From contig JALRAA010000115.1 in assembly GCA_023262645.1 (NCBI GenBank), positions 1 to 5,689 on the forward strand: a stretch of DNA of 5,689 bases, in the 5' to 3' direction. The position numbers and the translations under genes are program-made. This stretch comes from Burkholderiaceae bacterium. GTDB lineage: Bacteria; Pseudomonadota; Gammaproteobacteria; Burkholderiales; Burkholderiaceae_C. Within the stretch, counting starts at the first letter, position 1, and every line of letters starts with the position of its first letter. The notes under the pieces are model-generated. The model saw nothing but the letters and a program-made list of their open reading frames with translations. It did not search any database and was not told where the DNA came from. Below are positions 1 to 5,689 of this stretch, piece after piece.

Positions 1-1286
1 TTGGGCCAGCTGAATACAAAACGCGGGCCAAAAGCCCGGCCGCACATGCCATAGTGACCGGCACCAAAAGACGCACCGCACAACACCGAGATTTGCGGCA
101 CACGCGCATTGGACAAGGCTTGAATTTGTTTCGAGCCATGTTTGATCATGCCCGCGTGTTCGGCCTCTTTGCCGACCATGAACCCGGTGGTGTTGTGCAA
201 CCACACCAACGCCACACCGGTTTGGTCGCAGGCTTGCACGAAATGCGTGATTTTGTTGCTGCCTGCCGGGTCTAAAGGCCCGTTGTTGCTGATGATGCCC
301 ACACGGTGTCCGCCAATCGACGCATGCACACACAAGCTGGCGGGCCCGAAATCGGGTTTGAAAGCCAAAAACTGTGAACCGTCCACGATATGTTCCATCA
401 CCCGCAACATATCGACCGGGCGTTTGCTGTCGGCAGAAAAAAAGTCGAGCAATCCCTCTGCATCTAAGGCAGGGGCAACCGCTTGAGGCCAATACCGCTC
501 GATAGGTTGTTGCCAACCCCAGTGTTCGATGACTTGCCGCGCGATGCCCAGCGCATGCGCATCGTCTTGCGCCACGTATTCGGCCAATCCAGAAATACTC
601 GCATGCACCTGCGCGCCACCCAAACTTTCATCGTCGGCAATTTCACCGGTGGCGGCTTTGAGCAACGGCGGGCCCGCCAAAAATGCGCGGCCTCTGCCTT
701 GCACCATGATCACCTGATCGGCCAGCCCGGTCATGTAAGCCCCGCCCGCTGTCGATGGCCCATGCACCACCGCCAACACCGGAATACCTGCGGCAGACAA
801 ACGCGCCAAACCATAGAAGTTGCCACCCCCCAGCACAAATTGCTCGACCTTGTATTTCAATAAATTGGCACCGGCCGATTCCACCAAATGCACAAAAGGC
901 AATTTGTTTTGCAAGGCGATGGCCTGGGCGCGCTGAAATTTCTCAATGCCCAAGGCTTGCAAGGCCCCGGCATCGATGCCGGAGTCGTCGGCAACCAACA
1001 TCACCATCGTGCCGCTGACCAAACCCAGTCCGATCACTGCACCGCCACCCGGTACGGACAACGCCGGGTCAGGCGTGTCTTGCAGCCAACCCGCCAGCGT
1101 AGACAGCTCTAAAAACGGCGTGCCCGGGTCCAGCAAACGCGCCACGCGCTCGCGTGGCAGCAATTGCCCGCGCTTGGCGAACAACGGGCCCGCTTGTGCG
1201 CTGCGTTCTCGTGTGCGGGATTCGATCATGCGCAGTTCGGCGATCAAGCCGAGTTGGTAGTCGCGTGCAGACACATCCCCGCTCAT
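1..1286 (-). CDS. Acyl-CoA carboxylase, carboxyltransferase (beta) subunit, 3'-truncated by window edge
   Basis: Carboxyltransferase half of a biotin-dependent acyl-CoA carboxylase, which moves CO2 from carboxybiotin to an acyl-CoA in the cytoplasm. The visible part has 428 codons; family members are about 530-560 aa, so roughly the last fifth lies beyond the left edge. The N-terminal crotonase-like domain carries GGGAVIGLG (80-88), HLVESAGANL (133-142) and STAGGAY (178-184), the last matching the acyl-CoA oxyanion region. AFLAGPPLLKAATGE (201-215) and LGGAQVHA (222-229) follow. The second domain has IISNNGPLD (331-339), GFMVG (368-372) and GASFGAGHYGMCGRAFGPRF (404-423), typical of methylcrotonyl/geranyl/propionyl-CoA carboxylase beta chains. 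The start is fixed by AAGGA (plus-strand 1293-1297) six bases upstream and by a 4-bp ATGA overlap with the preceding SDR gene, so translation is probably coupled. The alpha subunit is not in the window. The family is secure; the substrate (methylcrotonyl, geranyl or another acyl-CoA) is unknown. Confidence 0.93.
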   Translation of the reverse strand, partial: MSGDVSARDYQLGLIAELRMIESRTRERSAQAGPLFAKRGQLLPRERVARLLDPGTPFLELSTLAGWLQDTPDPALSVPGGGAVIGLGLVSGTMVMLVADDSGIDAGALQALGIEKFQRAQAIALQNKLPFVHLVESAGANLLKYKVEQFVLGGGNFYGLARLSAAGIPVLAVVHGPSTAGGAYMTGLADQVIMVQGRGRAFLAGPPLLKAATGEIADDESLGGAQVHASISGLAEYVAQDDAHALGIARQVIEHWGWQQPIERYWPQAVAPALDAEGLLDFFSADSKRPVDMLRVMEHIVDGSQFLAFKPDFGPASLCVHASIGGHRVGIISNNGPLDPAGSNKITHFVQACDQTGVALVWLHNTTGFMVGKEAEHAGMIKHGSKQIQALSNARVPQISVLCGASFGAGHYGMCGRAFGPRFVFSWP

Positions 1287-2152
1287 GGCGCATCCTTCTT
1301 CAAGACCTTGGGTGTTTGGGCCAAATGAAACCCATTGAACGCGGTGTTGGTTTTGCCTGTGCCCACTTGCGGCCAAATGCGTTTGGCGTTGGGTGCGGCA
1401 CCATCGACACGCAAACACGCGCCTGAAATAAAAGCCGCGGCGGGCGACAGCAAAAACACAATCGCAGCCGCCACTTCGCTTTCGGTGCCGATGCGTTGCA
1501 ACGGCACCAGTTTGTGCATGGTTTGGATCATGGCGGCCATCTCCGGCGGGTAGTTGTCCATGCCGCTGGAGGCGATCCAGCCGGGGGCGACCGCGTTGGA
1601 GCGAACCGGTCCCCATTCCAGCGCAGCGGTTTCGGTGAAATTGAGCATGCCTGCGCGTGCCGCGCCCGAGTGGCCCATGCCCGGCATACCCAGCCACATG
1701 TCGGCGATCACATTGACGATGGCGCCACCATGTTGTTGCATCCATTGTGTGTAGCACTCGCGAGCCATTAAAAAACCACCGGTGAGATTGGTGCGCACCA
1801 CCGCGTCCCAACCGCGTGCCTTGATGTTCATCAGTGGCGAGGCAAATTGACCCCCTGCGTTGTTGACCAAACCGTCAATGCGACCGTGGGTTTGCAGCAC
1901 CGCTGTGACGGTGGCAGCGACGTGTTCTTCTTCGCGTATGTCGCACACATGGGTCGAGGCGAAGCCGCCCGCTTGCGTGATTTCTTGTGCCACCTGTTCG
2001 AGCTTGGTGGGGTTGCGACCGACCAACGCCACACCCGCGCCCAAAGCAGACAATTCATGCGCGGTACAGCGGCCAATACCAGAGCCGCCGCCGGTGACGA
2101 CGACCACTTGACCGTGAAACAAGCCGGCACGAAAAATAGATTGGTAAGTCAT
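1283..2152 (-). CDS. SDR-family oxidoreductase (enoyl-CoA reductase / citronellol dehydrogenase-like)
   Basis: A 289-aa soluble short-chain dehydrogenase/reductase using NAD(P)H. The Rossmann nucleotide-binding motif TGGGSGIG is at 20-27, NNAG at 97-100, NLTGGF at 122-127 and the late-SDR pattern NAVAPGW at 186-192. The catalytic region is unusual: in place of YxxxK it reads HSGAARAG (161-168), with Ser162 and Arg166 at the Tyr and Lys positions. As I recall, mammalian peroxisomal trans-2-enoyl-CoA reductase has the same string, and 2,4-dienoyl-CoA reductases also lack the Tyr. The C-terminal tail (FNGFHLAQTPKVL, 272-284) resembles proteins annotated as citronellol/citronellal dehydrogenase (AtuB/AtuG type). 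The loop EWGPVRSN (179-186) looks about two residues shorter than in common SDRs. I chose the ATG at 2152 (GGAA five bases upstream, normal SDR N-terminus) over an in-frame TTG at 2182. It is first in a two-gene operon with the carboxyltransferase, so an acyl-CoA or terpenoid substrate is likely; this is inference. Confidence 0.9.
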   Translation of the reverse strand: MTYQSIFRAGLFHGQVVVVTGGGSGIGRCTAHELSALGAGVALVGRNPTKLEQVAQEITQAGGFASTHVCDIREEEHVAATVTAVLQTHGRIDGLVNNAGGQFASPLMNIKARGWDAVVRTNLTGGFLMARECYTQWMQQHGGAIVNVIADMWLGMPGMGHSGAARAGMLNFTETAALEWGPVRSNAVAPGWIASSGMDNYPPEMAAMIQTMHKLVPLQRIGTESEVAAAIVFLLSPAAAFISGACLRVDGAAPNAKRIWPQVGTGKTNTAFNGFHLAQTPKVLKKDAP

Positions 2153-2157
2153 GCGGG

Positions 2158-2161
2158 TTCC
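2158..2161 (-). promoter_or_regulatory. Weak Shine-Dalgarno deciding the SDR start
   Basis: On the minus strand GGAA lies five bases before the ATG at 2152. It is weak, but it favours this ATG over the upstream in-frame TTG at 2182, which would add ten residues not expected in the family. Confidence 0.45.
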
Positions 2162-2200
2162 ATCGTAGTCGAGTCCATTCAACAGGCCGTCAGGTTTTCA

Positions 2201-2218
2201 ACCAAGCACTTGCTTTGT
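2201..2218. promoter_or_regulatory. Imperfect palindrome, candidate operator in the divergent promoter region
   Basis: ACCAAGCACTTGCTTTGT is an 18-bp inverted repeat in which seven of nine base pairs are complementary; the core arms are AAGCA and TGCTT around a CT centre. It covers the -35 of the rightward promoter and the predicted start of the leftward one, so a single dimeric repressor could silence both operons. Size and symmetry fit TetR-family operators common at fatty-acid and branched-chain catabolism genes, but the regulator is not in the window. Confidence 0.4.
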
Positions 2219-2238
2219 GACTTTAGGCTGTTCATAAT
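2210..2238 (+). promoter_or_regulatory. Candidate sigma-70 promoter for the fadA-fadB operon
   Basis: CATAAT (2233-2238) matches five of six positions of the -10 consensus. At the optimal 17-bp spacing upstream lies TTGCTT (2210-2215), a weak three-of-six -35. The predicted start is near 2245, giving a leader of about 50 nt before the thiolase ATG. The poor -35 and the palindrome overlapping it suggest an activator- or repressor-controlled promoter. Confidence 0.5.
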
Positions 2239-2249
2239 AGGTCTGTCAA
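2220..2249 (-). promoter_or_regulatory. Candidate sigma-70 promoter for the SDR-carboxyltransferase operon
   Basis: Reading the minus strand, a perfect -35 hexamer TTGACA (plus coordinates 2244-2249) is followed after 18 bp by TAAAGT (2220-2225), matching four of six -10 positions. Transcription would start near 2213, leaving a leader of about 60 nt before the SDR ATG. The element overlaps the oppositely directed candidate promoter at 2210-2238. It was found by eye and has no experimental support. Confidence 0.5.
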
Positions 2250-2283
2250 TGCAGGGCTTACCCTCAACGCAACCCCCCATTTC

Positions 2284-2288
2284 AGGAG
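2284..2288 (+). promoter_or_regulatory. Shine-Dalgarno deciding the thiolase start
   Basis: AGGAG lies six bases before the ATG at 2295. An earlier in-frame ATG at 2289 directly abuts this element and so cannot use it; the ATG at 2307 is too far away. Confidence 0.8.
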
Positions 2289-2294
2289 ATGTTC

Positions 2295-3500
2295 ATGACC
2301 CACGCCATGGTGTTTGATGCGGTGCGTACGCCGCGCGGTAAAGGCAAACGAGACGGCAGTTTGCATTCGGTCAAGCCGGTGGATTTGTTGGGGGGCTTGC
2401 TCAACCAACTTCAGGCGCGGCATGACTTCGACACCGCGCAAGTGGACGACGTGGTCATGGGCTGTGTCAGCCCCGTGGGAGAGCAAGGTTCTGTGCTGCC
2501 CAAAACCGCGTTGCTCAAAGCCGGGTGGGATGTTCGCGTCTCAGGTGTGCAGATCAACCGGTTTTGTGCGTCAGGGTTAGAAGCCGTCAATTTGGGCGCT
2601 CAAAAAGTGGCCAGCGGTTGGGAAGACATGGTCATCGCCGGTGGGGTTGAAAGCATGTCACGCGTTCCCATGGGTTCCGATGGCGGTGCTTGGGCACAAG
2701 ACCCAGCCACCAATGCAGCCACGGGCTTCACACCGCAAGGCATTGGCGCCGATTTGATCGCCACCATGTCGGGCTGGGGCCGCGAAGATGTGGACCGTTT
2801 TGCCCTGACCTCGCAACAACGCGCGGCCACCGCTCAGGCCGAAGGCCGTTTTGATCGCTCGGTCTTGCCAGTGCTCGATGAAATTGGTATGCCTGTGTTG
2901 GAGCGCGATGAATTCATCAAACCCCGCACCACCTTGGAAGGTCTGGCTGCGTTGAAAGCCAGTTTTGCCGAGATGGGAAAAATGGGCTTTGATGCGGTGG
3001 CACTGGCGCGTTACCCGCAGGTTGAACGCATCGACCATGTGCACACCGCTGGCAATTCCTCCGGCATTGTGGATGGTGCTGCGGCTGTCATGATTGGCAG
3101 CGAAGCCAAGGGCAAAGCCTTGGGCTTGACACCACGCGGGCGTATCGTGGCCACTGCGTTGTCAGGCGCAGACCCGACCATCATGTTGACCGGCCCAATG
3201 CCTGCGGCACGCAAGGTATTGGCCAAAGCAGGGCTGACGGTGGATGACATCGATTTGTTTGAAGTCAACGAAGCATTCGCTGCGGTACCCATGCGCTTCA
3301 TGCATGAAATGCATGTGCCGCATGAAAAAGTGAATGTGAATGGCGGCGCGATTGCATTGGGTCATCCATTGGGAGCGACGGGCGCGATGTTGGTGGGTAC
3401 CTTGCTCGATGAGCTAGAGCGCAGAAAACTTAAACGCGGCCTCATCACGCTGTGTGTGGGCGGCGGCATGGGCATTGCCACCATCATCGAGCGGGTGTGA
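2295..3500 (+). CDS. fadA: Acetyl-CoA C-acyltransferase (thiolase), beta-oxidation
   Basis: Degradative thiolase of 401 aa: CoA-dependent cleavage of 3-ketoacyl-CoA into acetyl-CoA and a shortened acyl-CoA, in the cytoplasm. The full catalytic set is visible: nucleophile Cys91 in NRFCASGLEAV (88-98), NEAFA (325-329), GHPLGATG with His357 (356-363), and the second Cys387 in CVGGGMG (387-393). VNVNGGAIALGHP (346-358) is typical of FadA-type enzymes. The length fits family members (about 390-405 aa). The start at 2295 is set by AGGAG six bases upstream. The gene opens a rightward operon and is followed after 2 nt by the hydratase/dehydrogenase gene, so the two probably form an alpha2beta2-type trifunctional complex. 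Gene order (thiolase first) and size match the mycobacterial FadA-FadB pair better than E. coli fadBA. A biosynthetic acetoacetyl-CoA thiolase role is less likely given the neighbour. Chain-length preference is not readable from the sequence. Confidence 0.95.
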   Translation: MTHAMVFDAVRTPRGKGKRDGSLHSVKPVDLLGGLLNQLQARHDFDTAQVDDVVMGCVSPVGEQGSVLPKTALLKAGWDVRVSGVQINRFCASGLEAVNLGAQKVASGWEDMVIAGGVESMSRVPMGSDGGAWAQDPATNAATGFTPQGIGADLIATMSGWGREDVDRFALTSQQRAATAQAEGRFDRSVLPVLDEIGMPVLERDEFIKPRTTLEGLAALKASFAEMGKMGFDAVALARYPQVERIDHVHTAGNSSGIVDGAAAVMIGSEAKGKALGLTPRGRIVATALSGADPTIMLTGPMPAARKVLAKAGLTVDDIDLFEVNEAFAAVPMRFMHEMHVPHEKVNVNGGAIALGHPLGATGAMLVGTLLDELERRKLKRGLITLCVGGGMGIATIIERV

Positions 3501-3502
3501 CC

Positions 3503-5662
3503 ATGTCTTTTTCCACATTGCGTTATGAGCTGGGCAACGATGGCATTGCCCATGTGGTGTTTGACGAACCCGGCTCTCCGGTCAACACCATGAAGCCGGC
3601 TTGGCAAACCGATATGGTGGCCTTGGCAGATCGGCTGCAAGCAGATGTTGAACGCGTCCAAGGGGTGATTTTTTCTTCTGCCAAAACCACGTTTTTTGCA
3701 GGCGCAGACCTCAAGGGCGTGCAGTCATTGCGCGCGCAAGATGCGCCGCAAGCATTTGCGTCTTTGGAAACCCTCAAACGCGCCTTTCGCCACATAGAGA
3801 CCTTGGGCAAACCCGTTGTGGCAGTGTTGCAAGGCGCAGCCTTGGGCGGTGGTTGGGAGTTGGCGCTGGTCGCGCATGCACGGTTTGCATTGAACCAACC
3901 CAGCATCCGTTTCGGTTTGCCCGAAGTGACGCTGGGGTTGATCCCCGGCGCGACTGGCATCACCAAGATGACCCGCCTGTTGGGACTGACCGGTGCGCAG
4001 CCTTATTTGATGGAAGGCAAATTGTTTTCACCGCACAAAGCCCTGGAGTTGGGCTTGGTGCAGGGCTTGGCATCCACGGCAGAAGAACTGCATACCATGG
4101 CTTTGAGCTTCATTCAAAACCATCCGCAAGCGGTGCAACCTTGGGACACCAAGGGCTACAAAATGCCCGGTGGCCATGTCAACAGCCCGGCGATCGCTGC
4201 GGGTCTGGCAGTAGCGCCCGCCATGTTGTTCAACAAGGCGCACGGTTTGTATCCGGCGGCTCAAGCCATCTTGGAGGCCATGGTCGAAGGTGCGCAAGTG
4301 GATTACGACACGGCGACACGCATTGAATCGCGCAAACTCGCTCGCGTGATGGTGGGGCAAACCACCAAGAACATGGTCAATGCCTTCTTCTTCAACATGA
4401 ACGCGATCAAGTCTGGCAAGTCACGACCGCCAGGTTTTGAAACTTGGAAACCTGTGCGCGTGGGCATTTTGGGTGCCGGCATGATGGGCGCAGGCATTGC
4501 GCATGCCAACGCCACACGCGGCATCGCCTGTGTGCTCAAAGACGTGAATTTGGAAAAAGCGCAGCACGGGCGCAACTACACCCAGCAACTCACCGACAAG
4601 TTGGTGCAGTCACAACGCATGCAAGCCAGCGCACAGTTGAAAACCATGGCGTTGATACAGGCCACCGACAAGACCGAAGACTTGAAAGGCTGCGACCTGA
4701 TCATTGAAGCCGTGTTTGAAAACCGCGGACTCAAAGCGCAAGTCACCCAAGAAGCCGAACCCATGCTGGCGGCTGATGGCATGTTTGCTACCAACACATC
4801 TACCTTGCCTATCAGTGGTTTGGCGCAAGCCAGTGCCAAGCCTCAAAAATTCATTGGCCTGCATTTTTTCTCGCCAGTCGACAAAATGAAACTGGTGGAA
4901 ATCATCAAAGGCCAATCGACCGACGACGAAACGCTGGCGCGGGCTTACGACTATGTGAACGCGATTGGCAAAGTACCGATTGTGGTGAATGACTCGCGAG
5001 GTTTTTTCACCAGCCGCGTGTTTGGCACCTATGTGATGGAGGGCGCAGCGATGTTGGCCCAAGGCGTACCTGCCCCGTTGATCGAACATGCCGCCGTGAT
5101 GGCGGGCATGCCGGTTGGCCCCTTGGAAGTGCTCGATGCCACAGCCTTGTCGCTGTCGGTGCATGTGTTGGACCAAACACGCAGCGACTTTGCAGCCGAA
5201 GGTCGCAGTTACCAAGCGTCCACGGGCGAACTGCTGGTTGAGCGCATGGTCAAGGAATTCGGTCGCCACGGGAGGGCGGCAGGTGCGGGTTATTACGATT
5301 ACCCAGCCAATGGCCCGAAGCGCTTGTGGCCGGGTTTGAAGACGCATTTTGAAAAACCATTTGACGGTGATCCGCTTGAGGCACAGGAAGCGATCAAACA
5401 GCGTTTGTTGTACCGCCAAGCGATTGAAACTGCGCGCTGTTTGCAAGAGGGTGTACTGATGTCCAGCCATGATGCCAATATCGGTTCTATTTTTGGCATT
5501 GGTTTCCCGGCGTGGACGGGTGGCGCTTTGCAGTTTGTTTATTCCGAAGGCTTGGAGCGGTTTGTCGCCAACAGTCAGCGGTTGGCTGATCAGCATGGTG
5601 ACGGTTTTGTGCTTTCTGATGCGGTGGTGAAGACGTTGCGCAGTTATCAGTCTGTGCATTGA
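3503..5662 (+). CDS. fadB: Bifunctional enoyl-CoA hydratase / 3-hydroxyacyl-CoA dehydrogenase (trifunctional enzyme alpha subunit)
   Basis: A 719-aa multifunctional beta-oxidation protein that hydrates trans-2-enoyl-CoA and oxidises the 3-hydroxyacyl-CoA with NAD+. The N-terminal crotonase domain (about 1-290) has the oxyanion segment FFAGADLKG (64-72), ALGGGWE with Glu119, and GLPEVTLGL with Glu141, so both hydratase acids are present. A linker leads to the NAD-binding domain with VGILGAGMMGAG (320-331; GxGxxG at 324-329). The dehydrogenase centre has NTSTLP (431-436, Ser433), GLHFFSP with His454 and KLVEII with Glu466. The fourth usual residue, Asn in FxVNR, is replaced by Ser504 in RGFFTSR (499-505), a variant I recall from mycobacterial FadB. 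Two C-terminal dehydrogenase domains follow, the last with GIGFPAWTGGAL (665-676). The ATG lies 2 nt after the thiolase stop with no clear Shine-Dalgarno, implying translational coupling. An upstream in-frame GTG at 3452 lies inside the thiolase and is disfavoured. Confidence 0.95.
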   Translation: MSFSTLRYELGNDGIAHVVFDEPGSPVNTMKPAWQTDMVALADRLQADVERVQGVIFSSAKTTFFAGADLKGVQSLRAQDAPQAFASLETLKRAFRHIETLGKPVVAVLQGAALGGGWELALVAHARFALNQPSIRFGLPEVTLGLIPGATGITKMTRLLGLTGAQPYLMEGKLFSPHKALELGLVQGLASTAEELHTMALSFIQNHPQAVQPWDTKGYKMPGGHVNSPAIAAGLAVAPAMLFNKAHGLYPAAQAILEAMVEGAQVDYDTATRIESRKLARVMVGQTTKNMVNAFFFNMNAIKSGKSRPPGFETWKPVRVGILGAGMMGAGIAHANATRGIACVLKDVNLEKAQHGRNYTQQLTDKLVQSQRMQASAQLKTMALIQATDKTEDLKGCDLIIEAVFENRGLKAQVTQEAEPMLAADGMFATNTSTLPISGLAQASAKPQKFIGLHFFSPVDKMKLVEIIKGQSTDDETLARAYDYVNAIGKVPIVVNDSRGFFTSRVFGTYVMEGAAMLAQGVPAPLIEHAAVMAGMPVGPLEVLDATALSLSVHVLDQTRSDFAAEGRSYQASTGELLVERMVKEFGRHGRAAGAGYYDYPANGPKRLWPGLKTHFEKPFDGDPLEAQEAIKQRLLYRQAIETARCLQEGVLMSSHDANIGSIFGIGFPAWTGGALQFVYSEGLERFVANSQRLADQHGDGFVLSDAVVKTLRSYQSVH

Positions 5663-5671
5663 TTTTTTTTT
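5637..5671 (+). terminator. Candidate intrinsic terminator overlapping the end of fadB
   Basis: TGCGCAG (5637-5643) can pair with CTGTGCA (5652-5658), giving a 7-bp stem with one G-U pair and an 8-nt loop. The bases TTGA, including the stop codon, come next, then nine consecutive T (5663-5671). The stem lies inside the last codons of fadB. This suggests transcription of the thiolase operon ends here; the window stops soon after, so the next gene is unseen. Confidence 0.55.
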
Positions 5672-5689
5672 CGGCTCAAGCATTTTTTC

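Noticed and set aside
483..1293. Several short open frames on both strands inside the carboxyltransferase gene
   Set aside because: All lie within the continuous 428-codon minus-strand frame, whose translation carries every expected family motif.
2193..2203. Small inverted repeat GGTT-TTC-AACC in the intergenic region
   Set aside because: A 4-bp stem is too short to distinguish from chance; the neighbouring 18-bp palindrome is the better operator candidate.
1847..2317. Open frame of 156 codons on the plus strand across the SDR start and intergenic region
   Set aside because: It overlaps the SDR antisense, runs through the promoter region into the thiolase start, and shows no domain.
3296..3325. 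Repeated ATGCATG / CATG-rich stretch in the thiolase gene
   Set aside because: It is explained by the Met/His-rich coding segment FMHEMHVPHEK, a normal part of FadA-type thiolases before the VNVNGGA motif.
3853..4326. Plus-strand open frame of 157 codons in another frame of fadB
   Set aside because: It is an out-of-frame shadow inside the crotonase domain, with no ribosome binding site or recognisable domain.
4610..5683. Long open frame (357 codons) on the minus strand opposite fadB
   Set aside because: It is antisense to a full-length, motif-rich gene, has a low-complexity His/Arg/Gln-rich composition with no recognisable domain, and its start lies beyond the T-tract without a convincing Shine-Dalgarno. 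Such frames arise from codon bias in GC-rich genes.
1..5689. Mobile elements, tRNA/rRNA genes, CRISPR arrays or toxin-antitoxin genes
   Set aside because: I saw no terminal repeats, transposase motifs, repeat-spacer pattern or tRNA-like fold; nearly all the sequence is accounted for by four metabolic genes.

Overview
The window looks like the chromosome of a Gram-negative betaproteobacterium. Moderately high GC, a strong preference for TTG leucine codons and the character of the proteins suggest Burkholderiales, possibly Comamonadaceae. This placement is an impression from protein and codon style, not from a marker gene. Almost all of the window is coding: four protein genes in two divergently transcribed pairs, all concerned with acyl-CoA metabolism.

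Left arm (minus strand, 2152 down to 1). An SDR oxidoreductase of the enoyl-CoA reductase / citronellol dehydrogenase type is followed by the beta (carboxyltransferase) subunit of a biotin-dependent acyl-CoA carboxylase. Stop and start codons overlap as ATGA. The carboxyltransferase runs off the left edge after 428 codons, so roughly its last fifth is missing. No biotin carboxylase/BCCP subunit is visible; it should lie further left or elsewhere.

Centre (2153-2294). A 142-bp intergenic region separates the arms. It holds face-to-face, overlapping promoter candidates for the two directions and an 18-bp imperfect palindrome placed where one repressor could control both.

Right arm (plus strand, 2295 to 5662). 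A thiolase (FadA type) is followed 2 nt later by a complete two-domain enoyl-CoA hydratase / 3-hydroxyacyl-CoA dehydrogenase (FadB type). Their sizes (401 and 719 aa), gene order and signature motifs resemble the FadA-FadB pair of the mycobacterial trifunctional enzyme rather than E. coli FadB-FadA. A good intrinsic terminator candidate overlaps the end of fadB.

Together the right arm can perform hydration, NAD-dependent oxidation and thiolytic cleavage of acyl-CoA. The left arm adds carboxylation and an SDR redox step, a combination used where a beta-methyl branch blocks ordinary beta-oxidation (leucine/isovalerate or acyclic terpene catabolism). The most economical reading is a co-regulated catabolic locus for a branched or unusual acyl-CoA. 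The substrate cannot be read from the sequence. No mobile element, RNA gene or CRISPR array is visible, and I found no clearly novel system here.
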